In this document: one piece after another, positions 25,751 to 32,136 of the stretch
Layout of the letters: each line of letters opens with the position of its first letter
Position numbering within the stretch: position 1 is the first letter of the stretch
NCBI GenBank assembly: GCA_002438865.1
Contig: DJRJ01000071.1
Location: forward strand, 12,029 to 44,164
Length of the DNA stretch: 32,136 bases
Source: Clostridiales bacterium UBA6363
GTDB taxonomy: Bacteria > Bacillota > Clostridia > UBA1381
Reading direction: 5' to 3'
Made by a program: the position numbers and the translations under genes
The notes under the pieces: generated by a model
The model's database searches: none
What the model was told of the DNA's origin: nothing
What the model saw: the letters and a program-made list of their open reading frames with translations, nothing else

Positions 25751-26565
25751 ATCTGCTCGGGAGGAGCTTTTTTGCTTTTTATTTTTATAACATATTCCGT
25801 ACCCCAGTCAAAGCTGTTTTCCTCAAACTGCGTATCCGTGTCGCCGTTTCTTATCAAATCAAGCGAACGCTTTACGGTGTTTTTGAAAACCGCCGTTTTT
25901 TCGGATACCGACTTTTCTTTAGACTCTTTCTTTTTCTCGTCCTCCGCCATTGCGTCTATCAAATCGTATGTCTGGTCGAGCGTGAGCTTATTAAGGCATA
26001 TTGTCTGCGCCGCCTCAATCTGCCGCTTTTCACTGCCTATCCTCAACAGCGCCTTTGCCTGATTTTCCGAAAGCTTATATGTGCGCACAAGCTTTTTCAC
26101 AAACGGCGAAAGCTGTAAAAGCCGCAGTTTATTCACTATTCCCGATTTACTTTTACCCATTTTGGCAGCCGTTTCAATCTCGGTCATACCCCTGTTATGA
26201 ATAAGATTTTCATAGCTTTGGGCAATCTCGAAAAATGACAAATCCTCACGGTGCAGATTTTCCAAAAGCGATAAAAGCGCCGATTCCCTCACGTCCGCAT
26301 CAAGCACGATAGCAGGGATTTTTTCATAATCGAGCGCCTGGCACGCACGAAATCTGCGTTCGCCTGTTATAAGCTCGTATTCCGTGCCGTTTTTCCGAAC
26401 GGTCACGGGCTGTATCAGTCCGAATTCACGAATGGAATTTTTCAGCTCGTCCATTGCCGCCGCCTCAAAATATTTTCTCGGCTGGTTCGGGTTCTGGCTT
26501 ATCATATCCATCGGTATGTAAACTATTCTTTTTTCCTTATTTAATCTTCTAAACAAATTAAACAT
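25726..26565 (-). CDS. noc: ParB-like nucleoid occlusion protein Noc
   Basis: A 279-residue ParB/Spo0J-family CTP-dependent DNA clamp. It shows NPNQPRK (25-31), the CTP-binding GERRFRACQ (68-76), ENLHREDLSFFEIAQSYENL, and a helix-turn-helix in TEIETAAKMGKSKSGIVNKLR. The N-terminus MFNLFRRLNKEKR could be the short amphipathic membrane-targeting helix of Noc, and rsmG lies next upstream. Both point to Noc, which blocks septation over the nucleoid, rather than to the partition protein ParB. No parA/soj is nearby. GAGGC precedes the ATG. The start follows a ~200-base leader with a candidate structured RNA. Confidence 0.85.
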   Translation of the reverse strand: MFNLFRRLNKEKRIVYIPMDMISQNPNQPRKYFEAAAMDELKNSIREFGLIQPVTVRKNGTEYELITGERRFRACQALDYEKIPAIVLDADVRESALLSLLENLHREDLSFFEIAQSYENLIHNRGMTEIETAAKMGKSKSGIVNKLRLLQLSPFVKKLVRTYKLSENQAKALLRIGSEKRQIEAAQTICLNKLTLDQTYDLIDAMAEDEKKKESKEKSVSEKTAVFKNTVKRSLDLIRNGDTDTQFEENSFDWGTEYVIKIKSKKAPPEQIKSEVSAK

Positions 26566-26654
26566 ATCTGCCTCATTGAAATTTTTTCAGGTGTTGTTAA
26601 AAGGAGCAAACAGCAATAATGAACATACTCTGATGTACAAATTTTAAATGCTTT

Positions 26655-26776
26655 TAGCGGTATATTCATTACCGCTGCTTACCCTCGGTGGTGGAAGGTG
26701 TAAGACACTTTGGGGGTATTACAGGGCCTTGGGGAAACCCTGTTGTGTAATGTACCTTTCAGATACTTTGTCTTAC
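26655..26776 (-). ncRNA. Candidate structured RNA (noc leader or independent small RNA)
   Basis: From the predicted start at 26776, GTAAGACA (26769-26776) pairs with TGTCTTAC, whose plus-strand copy lies at 26700-26707, closing a 77-base domain. Inside, GGTACATTACA...CAGGG pairs with CCCTG TAATACC around a CC/GG-rich loop. A second hairpin AGCGGTA / TACCGCT follows (about 26655-26675). No open reading frame or U-tract terminator was seen. It does not match the cores of SRP RNA, tmRNA, RNase P RNA or a T-box that I know. Its 3' end is uncertain and it may continue into noc. Confidence 0.4.
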
Positions 26777-26783
26777 AAGAACT

Positions 26784-26792
26784 ATTATACCA
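26784..26792 (-). promoter_or_regulatory. Extended -10 promoter before the structured RNA and noc
   Basis: On the minus strand TGG directly precedes TATAAT (26784-26789), an extended -10 element, just after the rsmG terminator. The predicted start, 7-8 bases downstream, coincides with the first base of the closing helix. Confidence 0.6.
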
Positions 26793-26800
26793 TAAATTTC

Positions 26801-26840
26801 CAAAAAGAAAAGCAAAACCGTTCGACGGGTTTTGCTCTTT
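26801..26840 (-). terminator. Intrinsic terminator of the glmM-rsmG transcript
   Basis: On the minus strand AGCAAAACCCGT pairs with ACGGTTTTGCT (one bulged base) around a short loop, followed by TTTCTTTTT. It lies about 17 bases after the rsmG stop. Confidence 0.8.
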
Positions 26841-26855
26841 TCAGACAATATATTT

Positions 26856-27584
26856 TTATTTCTTCAAATTATAACATTTTCCGACAGAATTTTTTGTCGC
26901 AATTCCGGGTTTTGTGGGGAAACGTTTCGGAGTTTGTCGCACTTTTTTTACGATAATTATGCGATGTTTTAAGTCCGAGTACGGAATTTCCGCCTCAAAC
27001 ACGTCCTCAACCTCTCCGCCGAGTATGGAAATTGTGCGTTTTGCATCGGCAAGCTCCTCGTCAGCTGAGGGACCTTTAAGCGCCAGAAAATATCCGCCGA
27101 CCTTTACAAAAGGCAGACACCACTCGCTGAGCCGTGTCATATTTGCAACCGCCCTCGATACAACGGTATCGTACTTTTCACGGAAACGGCTGTTTTGTCC
27201 GCCGTCCTCCGCACGCATATGCACTGTTTCAACGCCGTCAAAGCCAAGCTCCGATATAACGGCGTCAAGGAATTTTATGCGCTTGTTGAGCGAGTCCAGA
27301 AGCGTAAGCGATATATCGGGGAGCGCCGTTTTAAGCACCAATCCCGGAAATCCTGCGCCCGTTCCCACGTCTATCACACGCCCACGCACCTTGCCCGTTG
27401 AAACAGCCGTTAAGCTGTCGAGAAAATGCTTTACCGCAATTCCCTCATCGTCCGTTATTGCGGTAAGGTTTATCTTCCCGTTCCATTCCTTTAAAAGAGC
27501 GGCATATTTTATAAGCTGTTCCGCACGGCAATCATCAAGCGGTACGCCGAGTTTTGCCGAGCCGTTAATCAAAATATCCTTCAT
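26856..27584 (-). CDS. rsmG: 16S rRNA (guanine-527-N7) methyltransferase RsmG
   Basis: A 242-residue SAM-dependent methyltransferase of the small ribosomal subunit. The SAM-binding motif is VIDVGTGAGFPGLVL (residues ~70-84). The family N-terminus LLKEWNGKINLTAI is present, as is the HFLDSL motif that precedes the fold, and SRAVANMTRLSEWCLPFVK later. Its ATG overlaps the glmM stop (TGATG), so the two are translationally coupled. The 242-residue length is normal. The usual neighbours mnmG and mnmE are missing and replaced by glmM. Confidence 0.95.
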   Translation of the reverse strand: MKDILINGSAKLGVPLDDCRAEQLIKYAALLKEWNGKINLTAITDDEGIAVKHFLDSLTAVSTGKVRGRVIDVGTGAGFPGLVLKTALPDISLTLLDSLNKRIKFLDAVISELGFDGVETVHMRAEDGGQNSRFREKYDTVVSRAVANMTRLSEWCLPFVKVGGYFLALKGPSADEELADAKRTISILGGEVEDVFEAEIPYSDLKHRIIIVKKVRQTPKRFPTKPGIATKNSVGKCYNLKK

Positions 27585-28933
27585 CAGCCTAAAATTCTTT
27601 CTATCATATCCGCAAGCGCTTTTGCCTTTTCGGAAATAACCGCCTTGTCCTTGCCCTCAATCATAACACGCACCAAAGGCTCCGTTCCCGACGGTCTTAT
27701 GAGAACTCTGCCCTCGCCGGCAAACTCCTCCTCAAGCGCACTGCACGCCGCCGCAATTTCGGGGTTTTCCATATATTTATTCTTGTTTTCAAGCTTAACC
27801 GTTGCATTGCACAGCACCTGCGGCATAACCTCCACTATGCTTGCCGCCTCGGACGCTTTTTTACCCGTCTTTTTAAGCACGGCAAGGAACTGCAGTGCCG
27901 AAACAAGTCCGTCGCCCGTTGTGTTGTGGTCGAGGAATATGATATGTCCCGACTGCTCGCCGCCGATGTTGTATCCGTTTTTGAGCATTTCCTCAAGCAC
28001 GTATCTGTCGCCGACCTTCGTGCGTGGGATATTTATTCCCATCTTTTCACCGGCAATAAACAGTCCCAGATTACTCATAACCGTTGCCACAAGCGTGTTT
28101 TGCTTTAATGTTCCGGTTTTACTCATATAGTCTGCGCACACAGCCATTATCTGGTCGCCGTCTATAAGATTTCCGTTTTCGTCCACCGCAAGAAGTCTGT
28201 CGGCGTCGCCGTCAAACGCAAGTCCCACGTCTGCACCGATTGACGTTGTGTATGCCTGCAAGCTTTCCATATGCGTTGAACCGCATTTGTAGTTTATGTT
28301 TACGCCATCTGGCGTGTTGTGTATTGCTTCAACGTTTGCCCCAAGCTTATTGAGCGCCTTGAATGCGGTCTGATAGCTTGCGCCGTTTGCGCAGTCTATG
28401 GCAACCTTGAGTCCGTCTAAACGGCAGTCTATAGTTGAGCAGGCAAATGCCACGTAGTCCTCCACGGCGTTATGGTTCATACTTACATATCCTACCTGAC
28501 CGTGTGTGGGCAGCTCGCCGAGCTGTTTTTCGCCGAGGATATACGCTTCGATTTCCTCCTCTATGCCGTCCGACAGCTTATAGCCGTCGCCGTTGAAGAA
28601 TTTTATGCCGTTGTATTCGCACGGATTATGCGATGCGGAGATTACAACGCCTGCGTCAGCCTTGTAAAGGCGTGTAAGATATGCAACCGCCGGAGTCGGT
28701 ATTATGCCGAGCGGTATAACCTTTGCGCCCACGGAGCAAAGTCCCGCAGTAAGCGCCGCCTCGAGCATATCGCCCGATTTTCTTGTGTCTTTTCCTATAA
28801 GTATTCTCGGTCGTCTTGATGTGTGCTTTGTAAGCACGTACGCGCCGCACTGACCCGTCTTAAATGCCAGCTCGGCAGTGAGTTCCTTGTTTGCTATTCC
28901 TCTTATTCCGTCTGTTCCGAATAATTTTCCCAT
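27584..28933 (-). CDS. glmM: Phosphoglucosamine mutase GlmM
   Basis: A 449-residue enzyme converting glucosamine-6-phosphate to glucosamine-1-phosphate for UDP-GlcNAc and peptidoglycan synthesis. The N-terminus MGKLFGTDGIRGIAN is diagnostic. The phospho-Ser is S101 in VISASHNPCEYNG, the Mg-binding loop is in AFDGDADRLLAV, and the C-terminal phosphate-binding loop is RPSGTEPLVRVM. I start it at 28933. The four upstream codons (TTG start) touch the AAAGGA ribosome site and are not needed. It shares one base with rsmG downstream. It has its own promoter embedded in the preceding terminator. Confidence 0.96.
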   Translation of the reverse strand: MGKLFGTDGIRGIANKELTAELAFKTGQCGAYVLTKHTSRRPRILIGKDTRKSGDMLEAALTAGLCSVGAKVIPLGIIPTPAVAYLTRLYKADAGVVISASHNPCEYNGIKFFNGDGYKLSDGIEEEIEAYILGEKQLGELPTHGQVGYVSMNHNAVEDYVAFACSTIDCRLDGLKVAIDCANGASYQTAFKALNKLGANVEAIHNTPDGVNINYKCGSTHMESLQAYTTSIGADVGLAFDGDADRLLAVDENGNLIDGDQIMAVCADYMSKTGTLKQNTLVATVMSNLGLFIAGEKMGINIPRTKVGDRYVLEEMLKNGYNIGGEQSGHIIFLDHNTTGDGLVSALQFLAVLKKTGKKASEAASIVEVMPQVLCNATVKLENKNKYMENPEIAAACSALEEEFAGEGRVLIRPSGTEPLVRVMIEGKDKAVISEKAKALADMIERILG

Positions 28934-28962
28934 TAATATAATCAATCCTTTCCAAGCCTGTT

Positions 28963-28995
28963 AAAAAAACAGGCAGCGTTTTATTCCGCTACCTG
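28963..28995 (-). terminator. Terminator between gltA and glmM, overlapping the glmM transcription start
   Basis: On the minus strand CAGGTAGCG (28987-28995) pairs with CGCTGCCTG (28970-28978, one G-U), followed by seven T. A second pairing of GCCTGTT with AACAGGC just downstream competes with it. Confidence 0.8.
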
Positions 28996-28996
28996 A

Positions 28997-29025
28997 ATTA
29001 TACTATATACGGCAATGGTTGTAAA
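28997..29025 (-). promoter_or_regulatory. Sigma-A promoter for glmM
   Basis: On the minus strand TTTACA (29020-29025), a 17-base spacer and TATAAT (28997-29002). The predicted start near 28990 falls inside the 5' arm of the terminator hairpin. Confidence 0.7.
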
Positions 29026-29052
29026 TAGATTTTACCGTTTTGTAATCTAAAT

Positions 29053-30381
29053 TTATCTTGCCGAAATATCCTTGTACTCTTTGCGCTCGGCAATTCCCAT
29101 ATATGCCGGGCGGATTATCTTTGCCGGATTTATCAGCTCCTCAAGCCTGTGTGCCGACCAGCCGGCGATACGTGCTATTGCAAAAAGCGGTGTGTACAGC
29201 TCTTTGGGAATATCGAGCATACTGTAGACAAGTCCCGAATAGAAATCCACATTTGCGCTTACACCCTTGTAAATTTTTCTCTCGCTTGCTATTACCTGCG
29301 GTGCAAGCCGTTCCACCTTTGAATACAATTCAAAATCCTCAAGGCGGTCTTTTTCCTCCGCAAGGCGCTTTACAAAGGATTTAAACACCTCGGCACGCGG
29401 GTCGGAAACGGAATAAACGGCGTGACCCATTCCGTAAATAAGTCCCGATTTGTCGAATGCACGCTTGCCGAGAAGATCCGCAAGATACTGCTCAACCTCC
29501 GAGTCGTTTTGCGGATTTTTTATGTTTTTCTTCATATCCTCAAACATAAGCGTAACCTTTATGTTTGCACCGCCGTGGCGGGGACCTTTCAGTGAACCCA
29601 GAGCCGCCGCAACGGCAGAGTATGTGTCTGTTCCCGACGAGGTCACAACGTGCGTTGTAAAGGTTGAGTTGTTACCGCCGCCATGCTCTGCATGCAGAGT
29701 AAGTGCAAGGTCAAGAACACGTGCCTCAAGCTCCGTAAAGGTGCAGTCATTGCGCAGCATATACAATATATTTTCCGCTGTCGAAAGCTCCTCTTTCGGC
29801 GTATGCACCACAAGCGAACCGCTTTCGTGGCTGTAGCAGTACGCCTGATAACCGTACACCGCCAAAAGCGGAAACTGCGCTATAAGATTAATCGACTGGC
29901 GCAGAACGTTGTCGATGGAAATGTCGTCCGCCTTGTCATCATACGTATAGAGCATAAGTATACTTCGTGAGAGCATATTCATCATATCCTTGCTCGGCGC
30001 TTTCATTATGACGTCACGCACAAAGCCGTCCGGCAGAGTGCGCCGTGACGCTATCACCTGACGGAATTTTGCGAGTTCGTTCTTATCGGGCAGTTTGCCG
30101 AAAAGCAAAAGATATACAGTTTCTTCAAAACCGAAATATCGGTTTTTTACCGCTCCGCGTATCAAATCCTCTATATCATAACCATGATAATAGAGCTTGC
30201 CCTTGCATGGCTTGCCGTTTTCCGATGCCTTCACATCTCCAATCTCCGTCAGCCCCGCTAAAACGCCGTGACCGTTTATATCTCTAAGACCTCTTTTAAC
30301 ATCGTATTCAGCGTACAGACCGGGGTTGATTTGCTTATTTTTTTTGCATAATTCAATCAATTCTTCGGGTATGTTACTCAT
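29053..30381 (-). CDS. gltA: Citrate synthase (citrate/2-methylcitrate synthase type)
   Basis: A 442-residue citrate synthase condensing oxaloacetate and acetyl-CoA. The N-terminal segment YDVKRGLRDINGHGVLAGLT and LYYHGYDIEDLI are typical of the clostridial branch. The catalytic His lies in LHAEHGGGNNSTFTTHVV, and the second catalytic region is YGMGHAVYSVSDPRAEV. I start it at 30381, where GGAGG lies 9 bases before the ATG; the 13 codons upstream are leader. It is monocistronic, with its own promoter and a downstream terminator. No aconitase or isocitrate dehydrogenase is linked. 2-Methylcitrate synthase activity cannot be excluded. Confidence 0.94.
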   Translation of the reverse strand: MSNIPEELIELCKKNKQINPGLYAEYDVKRGLRDINGHGVLAGLTEIGDVKASENGKPCKGKLYYHGYDIEDLIRGAVKNRYFGFEETVYLLLFGKLPDKNELAKFRQVIASRRTLPDGFVRDVIMKAPSKDMMNMLSRSILMLYTYDDKADDISIDNVLRQSINLIAQFPLLAVYGYQAYCYSHESGSLVVHTPKEELSTAENILYMLRNDCTFTELEARVLDLALTLHAEHGGGNNSTFTTHVVTSSGTDTYSAVAAALGSLKGPRHGGANIKVTLMFEDMKKNIKNPQNDSEVEQYLADLLGKRAFDKSGLIYGMGHAVYSVSDPRAEVFKSFVKRLAEEKDRLEDFELYSKVERLAPQVIASERKIYKGVSANVDFYSGLVYSMLDIPKELYTPLFAIARIAGWSAHRLEELINPAKIIRPAYMGIAERKEYKDISAR

Positions 30382-30446
30382 TATTTTTTTCCTCCTGTCC
30401 GAGCGCAAAAAGCCTCCCAATATTACATTCTATTCTTATGTAAACT

Positions 30447-30476
30447 ATTTTATCACAAAACGCCGTACTATTTCAA
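30447..30476 (-). promoter_or_regulatory. Sigma-A promoter of gltA
   Basis: On the minus strand TTGAAA (30471-30476), an 18-base spacer and TAAAAT (30447-30452), about 65 bases before the gltA ATG. It is back-to-back with the promoter at 30485-30513. Confidence 0.6.
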
Positions 30477-30484
30477 TAAAATAA

Positions 30485-30513
30485 TTGTAAATTTATTGTG
30501 AACGTGGTATAAT
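30485..30513 (+). promoter_or_regulatory. Promoter before the multi-hairpin element
   Basis: TTGTAA (30485-30490), a 17-base spacer ending in TGG, and TATAAT (30508-30513): both a -35/-10 pair and an extended -10. It reads into the hairpin array and the four-helix-bundle gene. Confidence 0.75.
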
Positions 30514-30535
30514 GAATTCATCAAAGATGAATTCA
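30513..30535. promoter_or_regulatory. Perfect 10-bp inverted repeat at the transcription start (operator-like)
   Basis: TGAATTCATC (30513-30522), a 3-base loop AAA and GATGAATTCA (30526-30535). It abuts the -10 hexamer and covers the expected start site, where a repressor would block transcription. As RNA it would be only partly transcribed, which favours a DNA-level role. Confidence 0.5.
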
Positions 30536-30715
30536 GCTAAATTCGCCTGACGGCGAGTTAAATAGAGCAAGCTCTGCTAAATGTACTTACGTACGCTGAA
30601 TGTGCTTACGCACGCTAAAGAGCGAATTTTCTTTAGCTGTCAACAGACAAATTAGCTTTGCAACGGAGTTGCGATATTTAGCTGATTTTGCCAAACTGCA
30701 AAATCAATTTAGCTT
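30534..30715 (+). other. Multi-hairpin array with mirrored linkers, upstream of the four-helix-bundle gene
   Basis: This ~180-base stretch has no gene. It contains a row of short hairpins: TCGCC-TGAC-GGCGA, AGAGC-AA-GCTCT, GTAC-TTAC-GTAC, GTGC-TTAC-GCAC, TGTC-AACA-GACA, GCAAC-GGA-GTTGC and GATTTTGC-CAAACT-GCAAAATC. Linkers in the left half are GCTAAA (30536, 30576, 30614; GCTGAA at 30595). In the right half they are the complement TTTAGC (30632, 30677, 30708; ATTAGC at 30651). Left and right linkers can pair, and a longer match CAGCTAAATTCGC (30534-30546) to 30622-30639 (bulged) closes an inner domain. It is likely transcribed as the leader of the next gene. Confidence 0.75.
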
Positions 30716-30736
30716 AAAAAGATAGGGCGTGAAAAT

Positions 30737-31093
30737 GTGGCGGAAAGTGTAATGCTTAATAAATCGAAAGATTTTGCAGTGGACATTATAAATTTATGTA
30801 AGAATATTAAAAACACAAAAAAGGAAAGTGTTCTAACAAATCAGCTTATGCGCTCGGGAACATCTATAGGTGCAAATATTCATGAGTCCAAATATGCACA
30901 CAGCACCGCAGACTTTATATCTAAAATGCAAATTGCCTTGAAAGAGTGTTATGAGTCGGAGTATTGGCTGGAACTCCTTAACAGAACCGGCTATATTGAT
31001 GATAAACAATATAAAGCAATAGTCAGTAATTGCGGTCAAATTCGCAGAATGTTGATTTCATCAATAAAAACAGTCAAAGAACATACAAAATAA
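30737..31093 (+). CDS. Four-helix-bundle protein (S23/IVS ribosomal-intervening-sequence family)
   Basis: A 118-residue all-helical protein of the family first seen as ORFs within 23S rRNA intervening sequences and related to the Avd accessory protein of diversity-generating retroelements. The signature runs from LMRSGTSIGANIHESKYA (37-54) through ADFISKMQIALKECYESEYWLELL. Length is typical. The start is taken as GTG (30737), because the N-terminus AESVMLNKSKDFAVDI aligns with the usual family beginning. An in-frame ATG at 30752 is the alternative. Family function is not established; basic surfaces and RNA/DNA binding are often suspected. No reverse transcriptase or rRNA gene is present here. 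It sits directly behind a remarkable hairpin array. Confidence 0.88.
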   Translation: MAESVMLNKSKDFAVDIINLCKNIKNTKKESVLTNQLMRSGTSIGANIHESKYAHSTADFISKMQIALKECYESEYWLELLNRTGYIDDKQYKAIVSNCGQIRRMLISSIKTVKEHTK

Positions 31094-31124
31094 ATGTCAT
31101 TATAAAACAGAAAGGAAGATTTAT

Positions 31125-31664
31125 ATGGTATACGTATTGCTTGCGAACGGATTTGAGGAAGTGGAGGCAATAGAGCCTATTGATATTTTAAGAAGATGCG
31201 GAGCGGAGGTAAAGACCGCATCGGTTATGAAAACGAAAGAGGTATGCGGAGCGCACGGGATAACCGTTACCGCAGACATTATGATAAGCGAGCTTGACCC
31301 GGAGGATATGGAAATGGTAATGCTTCCCGGCGGAGGAATGGGACACGAGCTTTTAGATGCGTCAAACGACGTTCACGGCGTTATAAATTACGCCGTATCA
31401 CACGGCAGATATGTTGCCGCAATATGCGCCGCACCGTCAATCCTCGGAAAAAAGCACTTGCTTAACGGAAAAAAAGCCACCTGTTTCCCCGGCTTTGAAA
31501 AATATCTCTACGGTGCGGAGGTTTCCTCCGAAAAAGTTGTTACGGACGGCAAATTCATCACCGCCAAAGGCGCCGGCGCAGCCGCCGACTTTGGTTTTGA
31601 GCTTGCGAAAATCCTCTGCGGTGCGGAAAAGGCAAGTGAAATAAAATCCCAAATGCAATACTGA
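31125..31664 (+). CDS. DJ-1/PfpI family protein
   Basis: A 179-residue cytoplasmic protein of the DJ-1/ThiJ/PfpI superfamily. The nucleophile elbow is VAAICAAPSILG (C101), the conserved Glu lies in NGFEEVEAIEPID, and the middle loop is MLPGGGMGHELL. The length and the FEEVEAI motif match the DJ-1 (YajL/ThiJ-like) branch, whose members act as glyoxalase/deglycase or redox-protective proteins; the exact reaction is debated. AAAGGAAG precedes the ATG. It starts 31 bases after the four-helix-bundle gene with no terminator between, so co-transcription is possible. It is followed by a 106-base gap before the next gene. Confidence 0.92.
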   Translation: MVYVLLANGFEEVEAIEPIDILRRCGAEVKTASVMKTKEVCGAHGITVTADIMISELDPEDMEMVMLPGGGMGHELLDASNDVHGVINYAVSHGRYVAAICAAPSILGKKHLLNGKKATCFPGFEKYLYGAEVSSEKVVTDGKFITAKGAGAAADFGFELAKILCGAEKASEIKSQMQY

Positions 31665-31692
31665 CACCGCAAATAAACGTCGCATCTCAACT

Positions 31693-31710
31693 CTTGTCCG
31701 CCCTCGGACA
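31693..31710. repeat. Short inverted repeat between the DJ-1 and cyclo-ligase genes
   Basis: TTGTCCG and CGGACAA separated by CCCT form a 7-bp hairpin in the 106-base gap. It is followed by ATATCGGGTTC rather than a T-run, so it is not a clear terminator. No convincing promoter was seen in the gap. Confidence 0.4.
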
Positions 31711-31770
31711 AATATCGGGTTCTTTGCGGCATACCTTATTACACACATTAATTTTAAACAGGGTGTTTTT

Positions 31771-32136
31771 ATGAAAGACGAATTACGGAGCGCAATGAAG
31801 CAAAAACGGCGTGCGCTCACAAAAGAAGAAACCGAAATATGCGGTGCAAAAATTTCGGACAGGCTTTTTTGCCTGCCCGAAATAAAAAACGCCGATACCG
31901 TTATGACATATGTTTCGGCGTTTAACGAAGTTCCCACGGACGGAATAATTAACACGCTTTTTTCCATGAAAAAGCATATTGCCGTTCCCGTAAGCAATAC
32001 CGATACCGAAACGATAACTGTTACCTACATCAACCAATCTGACGGCTTTTCAAAAGGGGCATATGGCATACGTGAGCCGAAAATCATACACAAAGCAAGC
32101 CTTTCCGACATAGATGTGATACTTGTGCCGGCGCTT
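31771..32136 (+). CDS. 5-formyltetrahydrofolate cyclo-ligase (partial, runs off the right edge)
   Basis: The first 122 codons of a frame still open at the window end. The enzyme (MTHFS/FthC/YgfA type) uses ATP to turn 5-formyl-THF into 5,10-methenyl-THF. The N-terminus MKDELRSAMKQKRRALTKEE, the strand DTVMTYVSAFNEVPTDGII and the signature GAYGIREP followed by DIDVILVPAL fit the family, whose full length is about 180-200. The catalytic C-terminal loop lies beyond the edge. GGGTG lies before the ATG, a modest ribosome site. Confidence 0.88.
   Translation, partial: MKDELRSAMKQKRRALTKEETEICGAKISDRLFCLPEIKNADTVMTYVSAFNEVPTDGIINTLFSMKKHIAVPVSNTDTETITVTYINQSDGFSKGAYGIREPKIIHKASLSDIDVILVPAL

Noticed and set aside
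26655..26776. Bacterial SRP RNA (AAGCAGC occurs on the minus strand).
   Set aside because: The required GGAAGGAAGCAGC tetraloop-and-symmetric-loop core is absent and the helix arrangement differs.
26914..27639. Plus-strand frame of 241 codons opposite rsmG.
   Set aside because: Ser/Pro/Arg-rich translation without domain features, antisense to a clear RsmG; a shadow frame.
28934..29052. glmS-type ribozyme or GlcN6P switch before glmM.
   Set aside because: The gap is only ~120 bases and is fully explained by a promoter and a terminator hairpin; no ribozyme core is seen.
30737..31093. Diversity-generating retroelement accessory protein Avd.
   Set aside because: No reverse transcriptase, template repeat or variable repeat lies in the window; the gene fits the wider four-helix-bundle family.

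Overview
This window reads as chromosomal DNA from an anaerobic, probably gut-associated member of the Clostridia (Bacillota). The grounds are purine-rich Shine-Dalgarno sites before nearly every gene, sigma-A style promoters, a Noc-like ParB paralogue beside rsmG, an agr-type LytTR/GHKL two-component pair, a SecA with a SEC-C zinc tail, and compact intrinsic terminators. I saw no rRNA, tRNA, CRISPR array, transposase or phage gene. Genus assignment is not possible from the sequence alone.

Layout. 1-941 (minus): an ECF sigma factor with its own ECF-type promoter, reading in frame and without a stop into a second domain that runs off the left edge. 948-2777 (minus): typA/bipA, divergent from the LytTR regulator and GHKL kinase (3002-5028). 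5246-8300 (plus): a 57-residue Cys-rich membrane mini-protein, then secA. 8636-11834 (minus): the ilvB-ilvN-ilvC operon. 12116-13081 (minus): a degenerate asparagine-synthetase-like protein without its catalytic Cys or PP-loop, divergent from threonine ammonia-lyase (13209-14417). 14433-18496 (plus): HD-domain protein, recX, rimO, pgsA and a small membrane protein. 18719-21555 (minus): a sugar operon of two Gfo/Idh/MocA oxidoreductases and a TIM-barrel isomerase, divergent from an AraC regulator. 22660-24887: a PocR-AraC regulator divergent from an FAD oxidoreductase. 25018-25503: a stand-alone Amidase_6 protein. 25726-30381 (minus): noc, a candidate structured RNA, rsmG, glmM and citrate synthase. 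30485-32136 (plus): a multi-hairpin element before a four-helix-bundle (S23/IVS family) gene, then a DJ-1 protein and a partial 5-formyltetrahydrofolate cyclo-ligase.

How it fits together. The ilv operon and threonine ammonia-lyase give part of isoleucine/valine synthesis. The sugar operon has the parts of an oxidise-isomerise-reduce route under AraC control. The rest is mostly housekeeping: translation, secretion, phospholipid and cell-wall precursor synthesis, ribosome modification and nucleoid occlusion.

Three non-coding signals stand out. First, a dispersed family of composite hairpins (arms GGGTCGATG/CATCGACCC joined to a second hairpin) occupies all four convergent gene junctions and one co-directional gap. 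Second, the DNA before the four-helix-bundle gene is an array of tiny hairpins whose linkers are GCTAAA in the left half and TTTAGC in the right half, so the array can close on itself. Third, a structured RNA candidate with its own extended -10 promoter lies between rsmG and noc. The four-helix-bundle element is the best candidate here for an undescribed system.
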